From: AC-32 sp963716865
GTDB taxonomy: Bacteria; Actinomycetota; Thermoleophilia; Gaiellales; Gaiellaceae
Direction of reading: 5' to 3'
Assembly: GCA_963716865.1 (NCBI GenBank)
Contig: CAVQUF010000004.1
Coordinates: 744,001 to 808,000, forward strand
Length of the DNA stretch: 64,000 bases
Made by a program: the position numbers and the translations under genes. The notes beneath the pieces were generated by a model that saw only the letters and a program-made list of their open reading frames with translations, made no database searches and was not told the origin of the DNA. Positions 42,640 to 50,259 of the stretch are shown piece after piece; position 1 is the stretch's first letter; every line of letters begins with the position of its first letter.

Positions 42640-44231
42640 CGGCCGAAGCGCTCCTTCAGGCGCGCGAGCGGCCCGGGCTCGAGCAGCTGCTTCGCGACCA
42701 TCGTGCCCGAGCCTGCGCCGAGGCCCGGCCCGGGGTGGGTGCTGGCGCCGATCTGCCAGAGGTCCTTCACCGGCGTCGCGTGCCCCGGGCTCGCCGGAAA
42801 CGGCCGCCAGAGCAGGTTCTGGTCGAGGGCGAGCGAGCCGGAGTAGGGATCGCCGTGGTGCAGGTTCACGTTCGCCGCCTGCAGGTCGGCCGGGGAGAGC
42901 GTGACGCGCCTGAGCACCGCGGAGTCGAGGTTCGGCACGTGCTGCGCGATCCGCGCCTGGATCCGATCGGCGTAGCGCTCGCGAAGTTCCTCGGTCCAGG
43001 TGCCGTCGCCGGTGTCGATCTCGCCGGCCGCGTCGCCCTTCACGTGCCAGGGCAGCTCCTGGAGCTGGATCCACAGGAGCCCTGCGCCGTCGGGAGCACG
43101 GGAAGTGTCCATCGTGAGCGGCTGGCCGACCACGACCGTCGCCTCCGCCGGGAGCAGCCCGCGCTCGGCCTCGTTCACCGCTCGGGAGACGCCGTCCAGC
43201 CCGGGCGTGAGATGCACGATCGCCGTCTGCCCGAGCCGCACGTCGCCCTCCCAGCGAGGCGGCTCGGAAAGGGCGAAGTGGATCTGCATCTCGGAGCGCC
43301 CGTAGCGGAAGCGACGGCCCTGCTCGGCGGTCGGGCCCTCGATCACGCCGTCGAGCAGCCGTCCGTAGAGCTGAGTCGGGGTCACGTTCGCGATCACGGC
43401 GCGGGACGCGCCGACCTCCTCGCCGTCCGCGAGCCGCACGCCCGCCGCGCGCCCGCCGCGCACGAGCACGCGCTCGACGTCGCGCCCGGTCTCGCAGGTC
43501 CCGCCGTGGTCCTCGATCAGCCGAACGAGCGCGTCGACGAGCCGCGCGCCGCCGCCGCGCGGGATCGGCATGCCACCCTCCTGGACGGCGACGCCGATCA
43601 CCTGCGTCATGAACCCGGAGGCGGCCGAGTCGGGGCCGAGGCCGGTGTGCAGCACCCATGGCGCGAGCAGCCCGTGCGCTCTCTCCGACGCGAAGGTCTC
43701 GGTGAGCCAGTCGCGGCTGGAGGAGAGCACGCCGCCCGCGAACTCGACCAGGCCGCGCCGGCCGAGCCTTCGCTGGGCACGCACCGCCAGCCGGAGACCG
43801 TCGGTCGACCAGAGCTCGGTGCCGAGGACGCCGAACGCCAGGTCGGCGTTCGGGAAGAAGGACTCGACGACGCCCTCCCACTCGGGCCCCAGCTCGTGGA
43901 CGTTGGCCTCGGTCGAGCGGAGCAGGAAGCACGCCTCGCCGTCCGGGAAGAGCGTCGCGGTCGGGTGCTCGGTGTTCAGGTACTCGAGCCCGCGGGCGGC
44001 GAGCTCGTCGCCAAACTCCGCGTGCGCCGCTCCGCCCACCCACAGCGGGTGCCAGGCGCTGAACACGTCGTGCAGGTAGCCGGGCTCGGTCAGCTCGGCC
44101 GTGCGGATCGCCCCGCCCAGCTCGTCCTCGCGCTCGAGCACCGCCACGCTCCATCCGCCCCGGGCGAGCAGCGCGGCGCAGGCGAGCGAGTTGATCCCGC
44201 TGCCGACGACGACTGCGTCGCGCTCAGCCAT
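42636..44231 (-). CDS. FAD-dependent oxidoreductase, phytoene desaturase-like
   Basis: Flavoprotein of 531 residues related to phytoene desaturases and CrtI-like amine oxidases. The N-terminal dinucleotide motif VVVGSGINSLACAALLAR is at residues 7-24, with ED.LGGAIRTAEL next. The C-terminal FAD motif is LWQIGASTHPGPGLGAGSGTMVAK (about residues 490-513). The middle lacks the hydrophobic carotenoid-binding stretches I would expect, and no crt genes are nearby, so a soluble substrate is more likely here. ATG 44231 lies inside the end of the isopropylmalate-synthase-like gene (8-base overlap). Confidence 0.85.
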   Translation of the reverse strand: MAERDAVVVGSGINSLACAALLARGGWSVAVLEREDELGGAIRTAELTEPGYLHDVFSAWHPLWVGGAAHAEFGDELAARGLEYLNTEHPTATLFPDGEACFLLRSTEANVHELGPEWEGVVESFFPNADLAFGVLGTELWSTDGLRLAVRAQRRLGRRGLVEFAGGVLSSSRDWLTETFASERAHGLLAPWVLHTGLGPDSAASGFMTQVIGVAVQEGGMPIPRGGGARLVDALVRLIEDHGGTCETGRDVERVLVRGGRAAGVRLADGEEVGASRAVIANVTPTQLYGRLLDGVIEGPTAEQGRRFRYGRSEMQIHFALSEPPRWEGDVRLGQTAIVHLTPGLDGVSRAVNEAERGLLPAEATVVVGQPLTMDTSRAPDGAGLLWIQLQELPWHVKGDAAGEIDTGDGTWTEELRERYADRIQARIAQHVPNLDSAVLRRVTLSPADLQAANVNLHHGDPYSGSLALDQNLLWRPFPASPGHATPVKDLWQIGASTHPGPGLGAGSGTMVAKQLLEPGPLARLKERFGR

Positions 44232-45372
44232 CGACCAGCTCGCGAAACTCCTCGTCGGTCACGAGACCGCGCTTGCGGGTACCCAGCTCCTTCACCTTGG
44301 CCAGGGTCTCCGCGCGCCGCTCCTCGGGGAGGTCGAGCCCGAGCTCGTCGGCCTTGATCCTGATCGAGTCGAGCCCGCTCTTCTTGCCGAGCACGATCCC
44401 GCGCTCCGCGTGGACGAGCTCCGACGAGTACGGCTCGATCGACGGTGGATCGTGAAACTGGCTGGCGACGGCGCCGCTCTCGCGCCGGAACAGCGTCTCG
44501 CCCGTGACCGGCTTCCACGGCTCGAGCGCGTAGCCCGAGAGGTGGCGGACTCGGTCGGAGACGTCGCGGATCCGCTCGAGGCGCAGGTTCGACTCGACGC
44601 CGTAGAGCGCGCGCAGCGTGAGCGCCACCTCGCCGAGGTTGCAGTTGCCCGCGCGCTCGCCCATGCCGTTGATCGTCCCCTGCACCCAGCTCGCGCCGGC
44701 TTTGACCGCGGCGACCGCGGACGCGGTCGCGAGGCCGAAGTCGTTGTGCCCGTGGAAGTGCACGGGCACCTCGGGCCCGACCCACTCGACCGTGCGCCCG
44801 ACGAGATCGGCGACCGCCTCGGGCGAGGCGATGCCGATCGTGTCCACGACGCAGACCTCCTTCGCCCCGGCCTCGACCGCGCCGCGGTAGACCTGCTCGT
44901 AGAAACCGAGGTCGGCGCGGGTGGAGTCGACACCGAAGAACGCCGCGTGGATCCCGTGCTCGGCGGCGAAGCGCATCGCGTCCGTGATCCGGCCGAGCAT
45001 CTTCTCGCGTGAGACGCCGATCGCGTCGAGCTTGAGGTCCGAGATCGGCGACTCGATCACCGAGGCGCGCACGCCGAGCTCGACCAGCGCCTCGAGGTCG
45101 GCGGGCACGGCACGCGAGAAGCCCCAGATCTCGGCCCGCAGGCCGGCGTCGGAGATCAGGCGGACAGCGTCCCAGTCGTCCTGCGAGACGCGCGGGAACC
45201 CGGCCTCTATCCGGTCGATCCCGAGGTCGTCGAGCAGCCGCGCGATCTCGAGCTTCTGCTCGGGGTCGAGCACGACGCCGACCGTCTGCTCGCCGTCGCG
45301 CAGCGTCGTGTCGTAGAGACCGACCGAGCCGCCGAGGCGGTACGGATCGTTCAGCGTTCCGGTCCAGATCAT
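44224..45372 (-). CDS. Isopropylmalate/homocitrate synthase-like (HMG-CoA lyase-like) enzyme
   Basis: DRE-TIM metallolyase of 382 residues. Catalytic motif LYDTTLRDGEQTVG (residues about 20-33) with the DRE-type Arg-Asp-x-Glu; the metal-binding HFHGHNDFGLA (about 200-210) and NGMGERAGNCNLGE (about 228-241) are complete. It lacks the C-terminal regulatory domain of LeuA and is near the size of homocitrate synthase, re-citrate synthase or (R)-citramalate-type enzymes. ATG 45372 overlaps the M24 stop (ATGA). In a catabolic operon it may condense or cleave a short acyl-CoA product. The exact substrate is open. Confidence 0.87.
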   Translation of the reverse strand: MIWTGTLNDPYRLGGSVGLYDTTLRDGEQTVGVVLDPEQKLEIARLLDDLGIDRIEAGFPRVSQDDWDAVRLISDAGLRAEIWGFSRAVPADLEALVELGVRASVIESPISDLKLDAIGVSREKMLGRITDAMRFAAEHGIHAAFFGVDSTRADLGFYEQVYRGAVEAGAKEVCVVDTIGIASPEAVADLVGRTVEWVGPEVPVHFHGHNDFGLATASAVAAVKAGASWVQGTINGMGERAGNCNLGEVALTLRALYGVESNLRLERIRDVSDRVRHLSGYALEPWKPVTGETLFRRESGAVASQFHDPPSIEPYSSELVHAERGIVLGKKSGLDSIRIKADELGLDLPEERRAETLAKVKELGTRKRGLVTDEEFRELVDG

Positions 45373-46565
45373 CCGCAGACCACTCCGTCCGGGAACGGCG
45401 AGAGCTTCTCGGCGCCCGACTCGGTGATCAGGAAGTTGTCCTCGACGCGCAGGCCTCCGCCGCCCTCCCAGTAGACGCCCGGCTCGATCGCCAGCACCAT
45501 GCCGGCCTCGATCGTGCCGCCGCCTGCCTGGTGCGCGTACGGCGGCTCGTGCGCGCGCGCTCCGACACCGTGGCAGATCGGGTGCGACGGCTGGCCCTCG
45601 TACCCGGCCTCTGCGAGCCCGGCGCGGACGAGCCTGTCGAGCTCGGCGAGCGACGCTCCCGGGCGGCAGTGGTCTACCGCGCGACCGTAGACGTCGAGGA
45701 GCTGCCGCTCGAGCTCGGCGTACTCGGCCCGCAGCGGGCCAGGGCAGAGGTTCTTTGTGTGATCGCACCAGTAGCCGTCCGCGCACACCCAGATCTCGAA
45801 GAGCGTCGGCTCGTCCTCCCGCACCGGCAGGTCGCCGGTCGCCGTGAAGGTCTTGATGCCCGGGCCAGCCCAGACGAGCGAGAACGGGAGCGCGAGGTCG
45901 ACCTTCCCCTTCCAGCCCGTACCCTCGCCGTGGACGAGGCCCTGCCAGAGGGCGGCGGCCTGGGACTCCTTCATCCCGGGCTCGAGGCGCGAGCGCACGT
46001 GCTCCATGCCCGCGGCCGCGATCTCGTTGGCGAGGCGCATCCGCTCCAGCTCCTGGTCGGTCTTGATTGCGCGCGCGCGCGAGAGAAGCGGGGTCGCGTC
46101 CGCCGCCTCGCCGAAGCCGTCGAACCACGCCGCGGTGTACGTCGTCGGCTCGCCGACCATGCGGTCGGTGGCCTGGGTGCCGAGGCTGAGCTCGAGGCCG
46201 ACCCGGCCGTGCCCGCGCGCGACCTCCTGCGCGAGCTCGAGGGTGCGGGCGGTCGCGGGACGCGGATCGTCCGGCGCGTAGCCGCGGACGAGGCGCACGT
46301 CCGCGGTCCACGCGGTGTGCGCCGCGTCCTCCTCGGAGGCCTCGAGACAGAGGAGCACGGGCTCGCCCTCGCGCGGGAAGACCGCTGCGTCGTAGCCCTT
46401 CATGCTCCAGAAGTTCGTCAGGTAGAGGACGTTGTCGGGCGCGCGGACGACCAGCGCGTCGAGCTCCTCTTCGGCCATCAGCCGGCGCACGCGGTCGAGC
46501 TTGGCGTCGTCGCGGGGCCAGCTCACGAGATCGTCACGCTTCCGGCGCGCTCCCGTCACGGACAC
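45369..46565 (-). CDS. M24-family Xaa-Pro peptidase-like protein
   Basis: 398 residues, creatinase N-domain (RRLMAEEELDALVVRAPDNVLYLT) plus M24 domain (from about residue 180). Metal-ligand positions: first Asp appears as Glu (LFEIWV), second Asp present (WCDHTKN), His present (CHGVGARAHEPPY), Glu in the same segment and last Glu in RVEDNFLI. Four of five ligands are thus standard. GTG start at 46565. It differs from the other M24 gene (34268), whose metal site is more damaged; two such proteins in one operon suggest successive C-N cleavage steps. Confidence 0.85.
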   Translation of the reverse strand: MSVTGARRKRDDLVSWPRDDAKLDRVRRLMAEEELDALVVRAPDNVLYLTNFWSMKGYDAAVFPREGEPVLLCLEASEEDAAHTAWTADVRLVRGYAPDDPRPATARTLELAQEVARGHGRVGLELSLGTQATDRMVGEPTTYTAAWFDGFGEAADATPLLSRARAIKTDQELERMRLANEIAAAGMEHVRSRLEPGMKESQAAALWQGLVHGEGTGWKGKVDLALPFSLVWAGPGIKTFTATGDLPVREDEPTLFEIWVCADGYWCDHTKNLCPGPLRAEYAELERQLLDVYGRAVDHCRPGASLAELDRLVRAGLAEAGYEGQPSHPICHGVGARAHEPPYAHQAGGGTIEAGMVLAIEPGVYWEGGGGLRVEDNFLITESGAEKLSPFPDGVVCG

Positions 46566-46614
46566 GTGCGGAAATCGGCGCTATCGTCGACGGCGAGGGA
46601 GGCGGGCCGACAAG

Positions 46615-46631
46615 CCCCACCCTGGGTGGGG
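46615..46631. terminator. Hairpin upstream of the M24 gene
   Basis: CCCCACCC and GGGTGGGG pair around a one-base centre. It sits about 36 bases after the end of the fumarylacetoacetate-hydrolase-family gene and before the M24 start, so it may reduce transcription into the second half of the operon. Confidence 0.5.
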
Positions 46632-46667
46632 GTATGAACATATGAGAGGCCGTGGCGGCCGGCATGC

Positions 46668-47537
46668 TCACCACCGCACGCGCTCGGGCGCGGGCTCGCC
46701 GTGGGCCTCCTGCCAGGACACGACCGGGTTGCGGAGCACGCCGATCCGCTCGATCTCGGCCTCCATCACGTCGCCCGGCTTCAGGTACAGCGACGCGGGG
46801 TCGTCGCTGAAGCCGGCCACCCCGCTCACAGTGCCCGTCGAGACCACGTCGCCCGGCGAGTAGCCGAGCGCGGAGTAGTGGCTGAGGATCTCGGGGATCG
46901 TCACGGACATGTTCCGGGAGTGCGACGTCTGCCGCGGCTCGCCGTTCACGCGCAGCTCCATCGCCAGGTCATGGGGATCAGGGATCTCGTCCGGCGTCAC
47001 GATCCACGGGCCGAGCGGGCAGAACGTGTCGATCGCCTTGCAGAACGAGAAGACACCCGAACGCATCTCGCGCCGCTGGATGTCGCGCGCCGTGATGTCG
47101 TTGAAGATCACGTAGCCGCCGATGTAGTCGACCGCCTCCTCGGGCGAGAACCACTTCCCGGCCTTGCGGATCACGATCGCCAGCTCCAGCTCGTAGTCGA
47201 GCTCCTCGGTCAGGTGCTCCGGGTACACGACCGGGTCGTCCGGCCCGACGATCGCGTCGACGTTCTGGAAGAAGACGATCCACGGCGCGATCTCGTGTGC
47301 CCAGTTGACGTTCTTCGACTCCTCCTCGTGCTCGCGGAAGTTGCCGGCCGTGTGGAAGAACTTCTTCGGGACGATCGGCGCCCGGAGGCGCACCTCGGCG
47401 AGCGCGTGCTCGCGCCCGGTCGGGCCCGCGACCGCGCCGGCCTCGAAGTACTCGCGCATCGAGTGCGCGCCGAGCTCGAGGACCGTGTCGTCGCGCAGCT
47501 CCCCCACACGCCCGTCGTCGAACGTGACGAGCTTCAC
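46668..47537 (-). CDS. Fumarylacetoacetate hydrolase (FAH) family protein
   Basis: 289 residues with the FAH fold. Family members cleave or decarboxylate beta-diketo acids late in aromatic breakdown. Metal ligands: Glu-x-Glu in LDYELELAIVIRKAGKWF (about residues 124-141) and Asp in GGYVIFNDITARDIQRRE (about 150-167). SGTVSGV-type end: VVSTGTVSGVAGFSDDPASLYLKPGDVMEAEIERIG. The N-terminal part KFFHTAGNFREHEEESKN matches the long-form FAH proteins (HpcE/ureidoglycolate-lyase-like). GTG 47537 overlaps the M20 stop (GTGA). Confidence 0.9.
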   Translation of the reverse strand: MKLVTFDDGRVGELRDDTVLELGAHSMREYFEAGAVAGPTGREHALAEVRLRAPIVPKKFFHTAGNFREHEEESKNVNWAHEIAPWIVFFQNVDAIVGPDDPVVYPEHLTEELDYELELAIVIRKAGKWFSPEEAVDYIGGYVIFNDITARDIQRREMRSGVFSFCKAIDTFCPLGPWIVTPDEIPDPHDLAMELRVNGEPRQTSHSRNMSVTIPEILSHYSALGYSPGDVVSTGTVSGVAGFSDDPASLYLKPGDVMEAEIERIGVLRNPVVSWQEAHGEPAPERVRW

Positions 47538-48760
47538 GCGACCCCGCAGACCCGCTGCGCGGCGAGTGCGTAGACCTTCGCCATCCTGACCAGGCCTTCG
47601 ATGTCGAGATTCTCGCCGTACTCGGTGTCGAGCAGGCCGGTCGACGTGCCGTAGTTCACGGTCGGCACCCCGTACCGCGTCAGCGCCGAGGCATCGGAGA
47701 ACCAGCGCGTGACATCGCGTTCCGGCTGCGAGCCGAACACCTCGGCATGGCTCTCCTCGACCGCGGCCACGAGCGGGTGGTCGTCGGCGATCTCCGCCCC
47801 TGGGGCGGTCACGTAGACCTCGCCCTCGACGCCGTACTCGGGGAACCGCTTCGCGAGGCCGCGCACCATGTCGAGCACCTGCCGTCGCGCGACGCGCATC
47901 GCCTTCGTCGGCGGCACGCGGACGTCGAGGAAGAGGTCTGTGCGGTGCGGCGTGCGCGAGACTCGCCAGCCGAAGCCGCCCTGGAGCGCGCCGACGTTCA
48001 CGATCGCCTTCGCGTCGCCGTAGGCGTTCTCCGGGTCGTCCTCCCAGCTCGGGATCCACTCGAGCACCGCGTCGAGCACCTCGCGCATGCGCAGGATCGA
48101 GTTCTGGTCGCGCTTCCCCTCGCTGAAGGCGGTGTGGATGAAGTTGCCGGCGGTCGAGATCCGCAGCCAGAGCGAGCCGAAGTGGCCGAGCACGACCTTC
48201 TCCTCGGTCGGCTCGCCGAGGATGCACATGTCCGCGACCCCGCCGTGTGTGACGAGGTGGCGCGTGCCGGTCGCGTACCCACGGAACTCCGCGCCCTGGG
48301 CCTCGCCGAACTGCGCCTTCTCGATCTCGCCGCACACGGCCGCGACCAGCAGGTCGCCGCGCAGGCGGACACCGGCGTCGAGCAGCGCGTGCACCGCCTC
48401 GACGTAGCAGGCGAGGGCGCCCTTCATGTTCGAGATGCCGAGCCCGTACAGCCGCCCCTGGCGCACGAACGGCTCCGGCTGGAACCCCGGCACGTGCACG
48501 AGCCACGGCTCCCGCCCCGAGTACGACGTGTCCATGTGGCCGTTGAACATCAACGACTGCCCGCCGCCCGCCCCGGACAGCGTCCCGAGGACGTTCGCCC
48601 GCCCCTGCTCGACCTGCTGCCACTGCACGGCCAGGCCGAGCTCGGTGAGCGTCTCCGCCATGAAGCGCGCCATCTCTCCCTCGCTCCCCGTGAAGCTCGG
48701 GATCGAGATCGCGCGGCTCGCCCACTGGACCAGGCGGTCCTTCTTGATCGAGACGGCCAT
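47534..48760 (-). CDS. M20-family metallohydrolase (ArgE/DapE-like)
   Basis: Zinc hydrolase of 408 residues that cleaves an amide or carbamoyl bond. First metal-site motif LMFNGHMDTSYSG (His-x-Asp, about residues 69-81), YGLGISNMKGALACY (bridging Asp position occupied by Asn), GEIEKAQF in the catalytic-Glu region, GEPTEEKVV, and the dimerisation domain LWLRISTAGNFIHTAFSEGK. A final His region (DASALTRYGVPTVNYG) closes the site. In DapE-like enzymes the bridging residue is Asp (DMKG), so NMKG is unusual. ATG 48760 overlaps the luciferase-like stop by one base. Confidence 0.85.
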   Translation of the reverse strand: MAVSIKKDRLVQWASRAISIPSFTGSEGEMARFMAETLTELGLAVQWQQVEQGRANVLGTLSGAGGGQSLMFNGHMDTSYSGREPWLVHVPGFQPEPFVRQGRLYGLGISNMKGALACYVEAVHALLDAGVRLRGDLLVAAVCGEIEKAQFGEAQGAEFRGYATGTRHLVTHGGVADMCILGEPTEEKVVLGHFGSLWLRISTAGNFIHTAFSEGKRDQNSILRMREVLDAVLEWIPSWEDDPENAYGDAKAIVNVGALQGGFGWRVSRTPHRTDLFLDVRVPPTKAMRVARRQVLDMVRGLAKRFPEYGVEGEVYVTAPGAEIADDHPLVAAVEESHAEVFGSQPERDVTRWFSDASALTRYGVPTVNYGTSTGLLDTEYGENLDIEGLVRMAKVYALAAQRVCGVA

Positions 48761-49791
48761 CAGCGGAAGCTCGGCAGGACCCGCTCGCCGAAGAGCCGAA
48801 TCTGCTCGTGTCGCCGGTCGCCCCAGAGCTCGAGCATCACGTGCGTGCAGCCCGCCTCGCGGTACTCCTCGATCGCCGCGATGCAGTCGTCCGGGGTGCC
48901 CGCGATCGGCTTGCACTTGTCGAGGAGCGCGTCGCCGACCTCGGCCTTGGCGGCGAGCCGCCCACCCCGCTCCATCGCCTCCGCGACCGGCCGGATCTCG
49001 TCCTGCTCGATCCCGGCCAGGTCGAGCAGCGTGTCGGCAGCGCCCTGGATGTTCTGCACCTTGTTCGCCAGGTACATGCCCGCGATCTCGCGGGCGCCGT
49101 CCCGGCCGGCGTCGCGGTCGGATTCGTGGATCGAGGCGACGACGGTGCAGCCGATGTCGATGTCGCTGGCGACGTTCTCGCGCGTGTAGCGGACGAAGGC
49201 CGGAGTCGTGATCGACGGCGTGAGGCACCCGTCGCCGATCTCGCCCGCGAGCGCCTGCATCTTCGGCGCCGTGGCCGCCACGTACACGGGGGGCACCTCG
49301 CGCGGAGAGTGTGCGGCCGGGTCGAGCGCGGGCACCGACGCGTTCCAGGTCGAGCCCGTGTACTCGAACGCCTCGCCGCCGAGCACGCCGCGCACGATCT
49401 CGACGGCGTCCCGCATCGGGCCGAGGGTCTTGTTGGTCTGCATCACCGCGTTGTTGAGGAAGATCTTGGACGTCCCGAAGCCGAGGATGAACCGCCCCGG
49501 GCCGGCCGCCTCCTGCACGACCCGCGCGTCCATCGCCGCCTGCACCGGGTGGCGCGTGAACGGCGAGATGATCCCCCAGCCGATCGTGAGCCGCTCGGTC
49601 GCCTGGGCGATCAGGGCCGAGCTGACGGTGGAGGAGCGGGCCTCCATCTGGTGCTTGCGCCACCACGGGTAGGCCTCGGCCAGCCAGATCGTGTCCATGC
49701 CCGCCTCGTCCATCACGCGGGCGGAGGCGACCATCTCGTCCAGCGGCTCCATGGTCAGCTGCATGACCCCGATCCGGAACGGCTGGGGCAC
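48760..49791 (-). CDS. Luciferase-like (LLM class) flavin or F420 oxidoreductase
   Basis: TIM-barrel LLM-family protein of 343 residues. Segments: VMDEAGMDTIWLAEAYPWWRKHQM, ERLTIGWGIISPFTRHP, GRFILGFGTSKIFL, VYVAATAPKMQALAGEIGDGCLT and GTPDDCIAAIEEYREAGCTHVMLELWG. This pattern is closer to F420-dependent methylene-tetrahydromethanopterin reductase-like proteins (Mer type), common in actinobacteria that make F420, than to bacterial luciferase. GTG 49791 starts 3 bases before the end of CoxG2. It lies between a Mo hydroxylase and hydrolases, fitting a redox step on a hydroxylated ring; inference. Confidence 0.87.
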   Translation of the reverse strand: MPQPFRIGVMQLTMEPLDEMVASARVMDEAGMDTIWLAEAYPWWRKHQMEARSSTVSSALIAQATERLTIGWGIISPFTRHPVQAAMDARVVQEAAGPGRFILGFGTSKIFLNNAVMQTNKTLGPMRDAVEIVRGVLGGEAFEYTGSTWNASVPALDPAAHSPREVPPVYVAATAPKMQALAGEIGDGCLTPSITTPAFVRYTRENVASDIDIGCTVVASIHESDRDAGRDGAREIAGMYLANKVQNIQGAADTLLDLAGIEQDEIRPVAEAMERGGRLAAKAEVGDALLDKCKPIAGTPDDCIAAIEEYREAGCTHVMLELWGDRRHEQIRLFGERVLPSFR

Positions 49792-49794
49792 AAG

Positions 49795-50259
49795 TTAGCT
49801 CTCGGTCGCGGCGCTGGTCGAGGCTTCGCGGACCTGCTCGTCGAGCGCGGTCAGGACGTGCTCGACCTGCTGGTTGACGATCGGCTGGAGGACGCGCTGG
49901 CCCATCGAGCCGACCGGCCCGGCGATGTGCACGTCCGCGTCCCAGTCCATCTTCGTGCCGCCGGAGTCCTCGGTAAGCGTGAACGTCGTGGTCATCCTGA
50001 GCATCGCGCCGACGCCGTTGCCCTTGATCGAGAGCTGCGCGTACTCGGGCTCGCGCTCCTCGACCTTCTCCATGTCCATCGTCAGCTTCAGGCCGCCGAG
50101 CCCGAGCGGGATCTTCACGTTGGCCCGCCAGTGCTTGTCGTCCTGGACGTCGAAGCCCTCGACGCCGGGCATCGTCTTCGCCATCGAGGCCGGGTCGTTG
50201 AGCACGTGCCACACCGCCGCGCGCGGCGCCTCGAACGAGCGCTCGCCGGAGACCTTCAC
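49795..50259 (-). CDS. CoxG-like SRPBCC protein, third hydroxylase set
   Basis: 154-residue SRPBCC domain of the CoxG family: VSGERSFEAPRAAVWHVLNDPASMAKTMPGVEGF is the start, and IAGPVGSMGQRVLQPIVNQQVEHVLTALDEQV the closing helix. Unlike the CoxG at 14143 it lacks the hydrophobic C-terminal tail, so membrane recruitment by that route is unlikely. GTG 50259 overlaps the large-subunit stop (GTGA), with GGCGGAGG-like purines upstream. Confidence 0.88.
   Translation of the reverse strand: MKVSGERSFEAPRAAVWHVLNDPASMAKTMPGVEGFDVQDDKHWRANVKIPLGLGGLKLTMDMEKVEEREPEYAQLSIKGNGVGAMLRMTTTFTLTEDSGGTKMDWDADVHIAGPVGSMGQRVLQPIVNQQVEHVLTALDEQVREASTSAATES

Noticed and set aside
47747..49189. 480-codon plus-strand open frame across the M20 and luciferase-like genes
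   Set aside because: No domain or start signal; both minus-strand genes are well supported.
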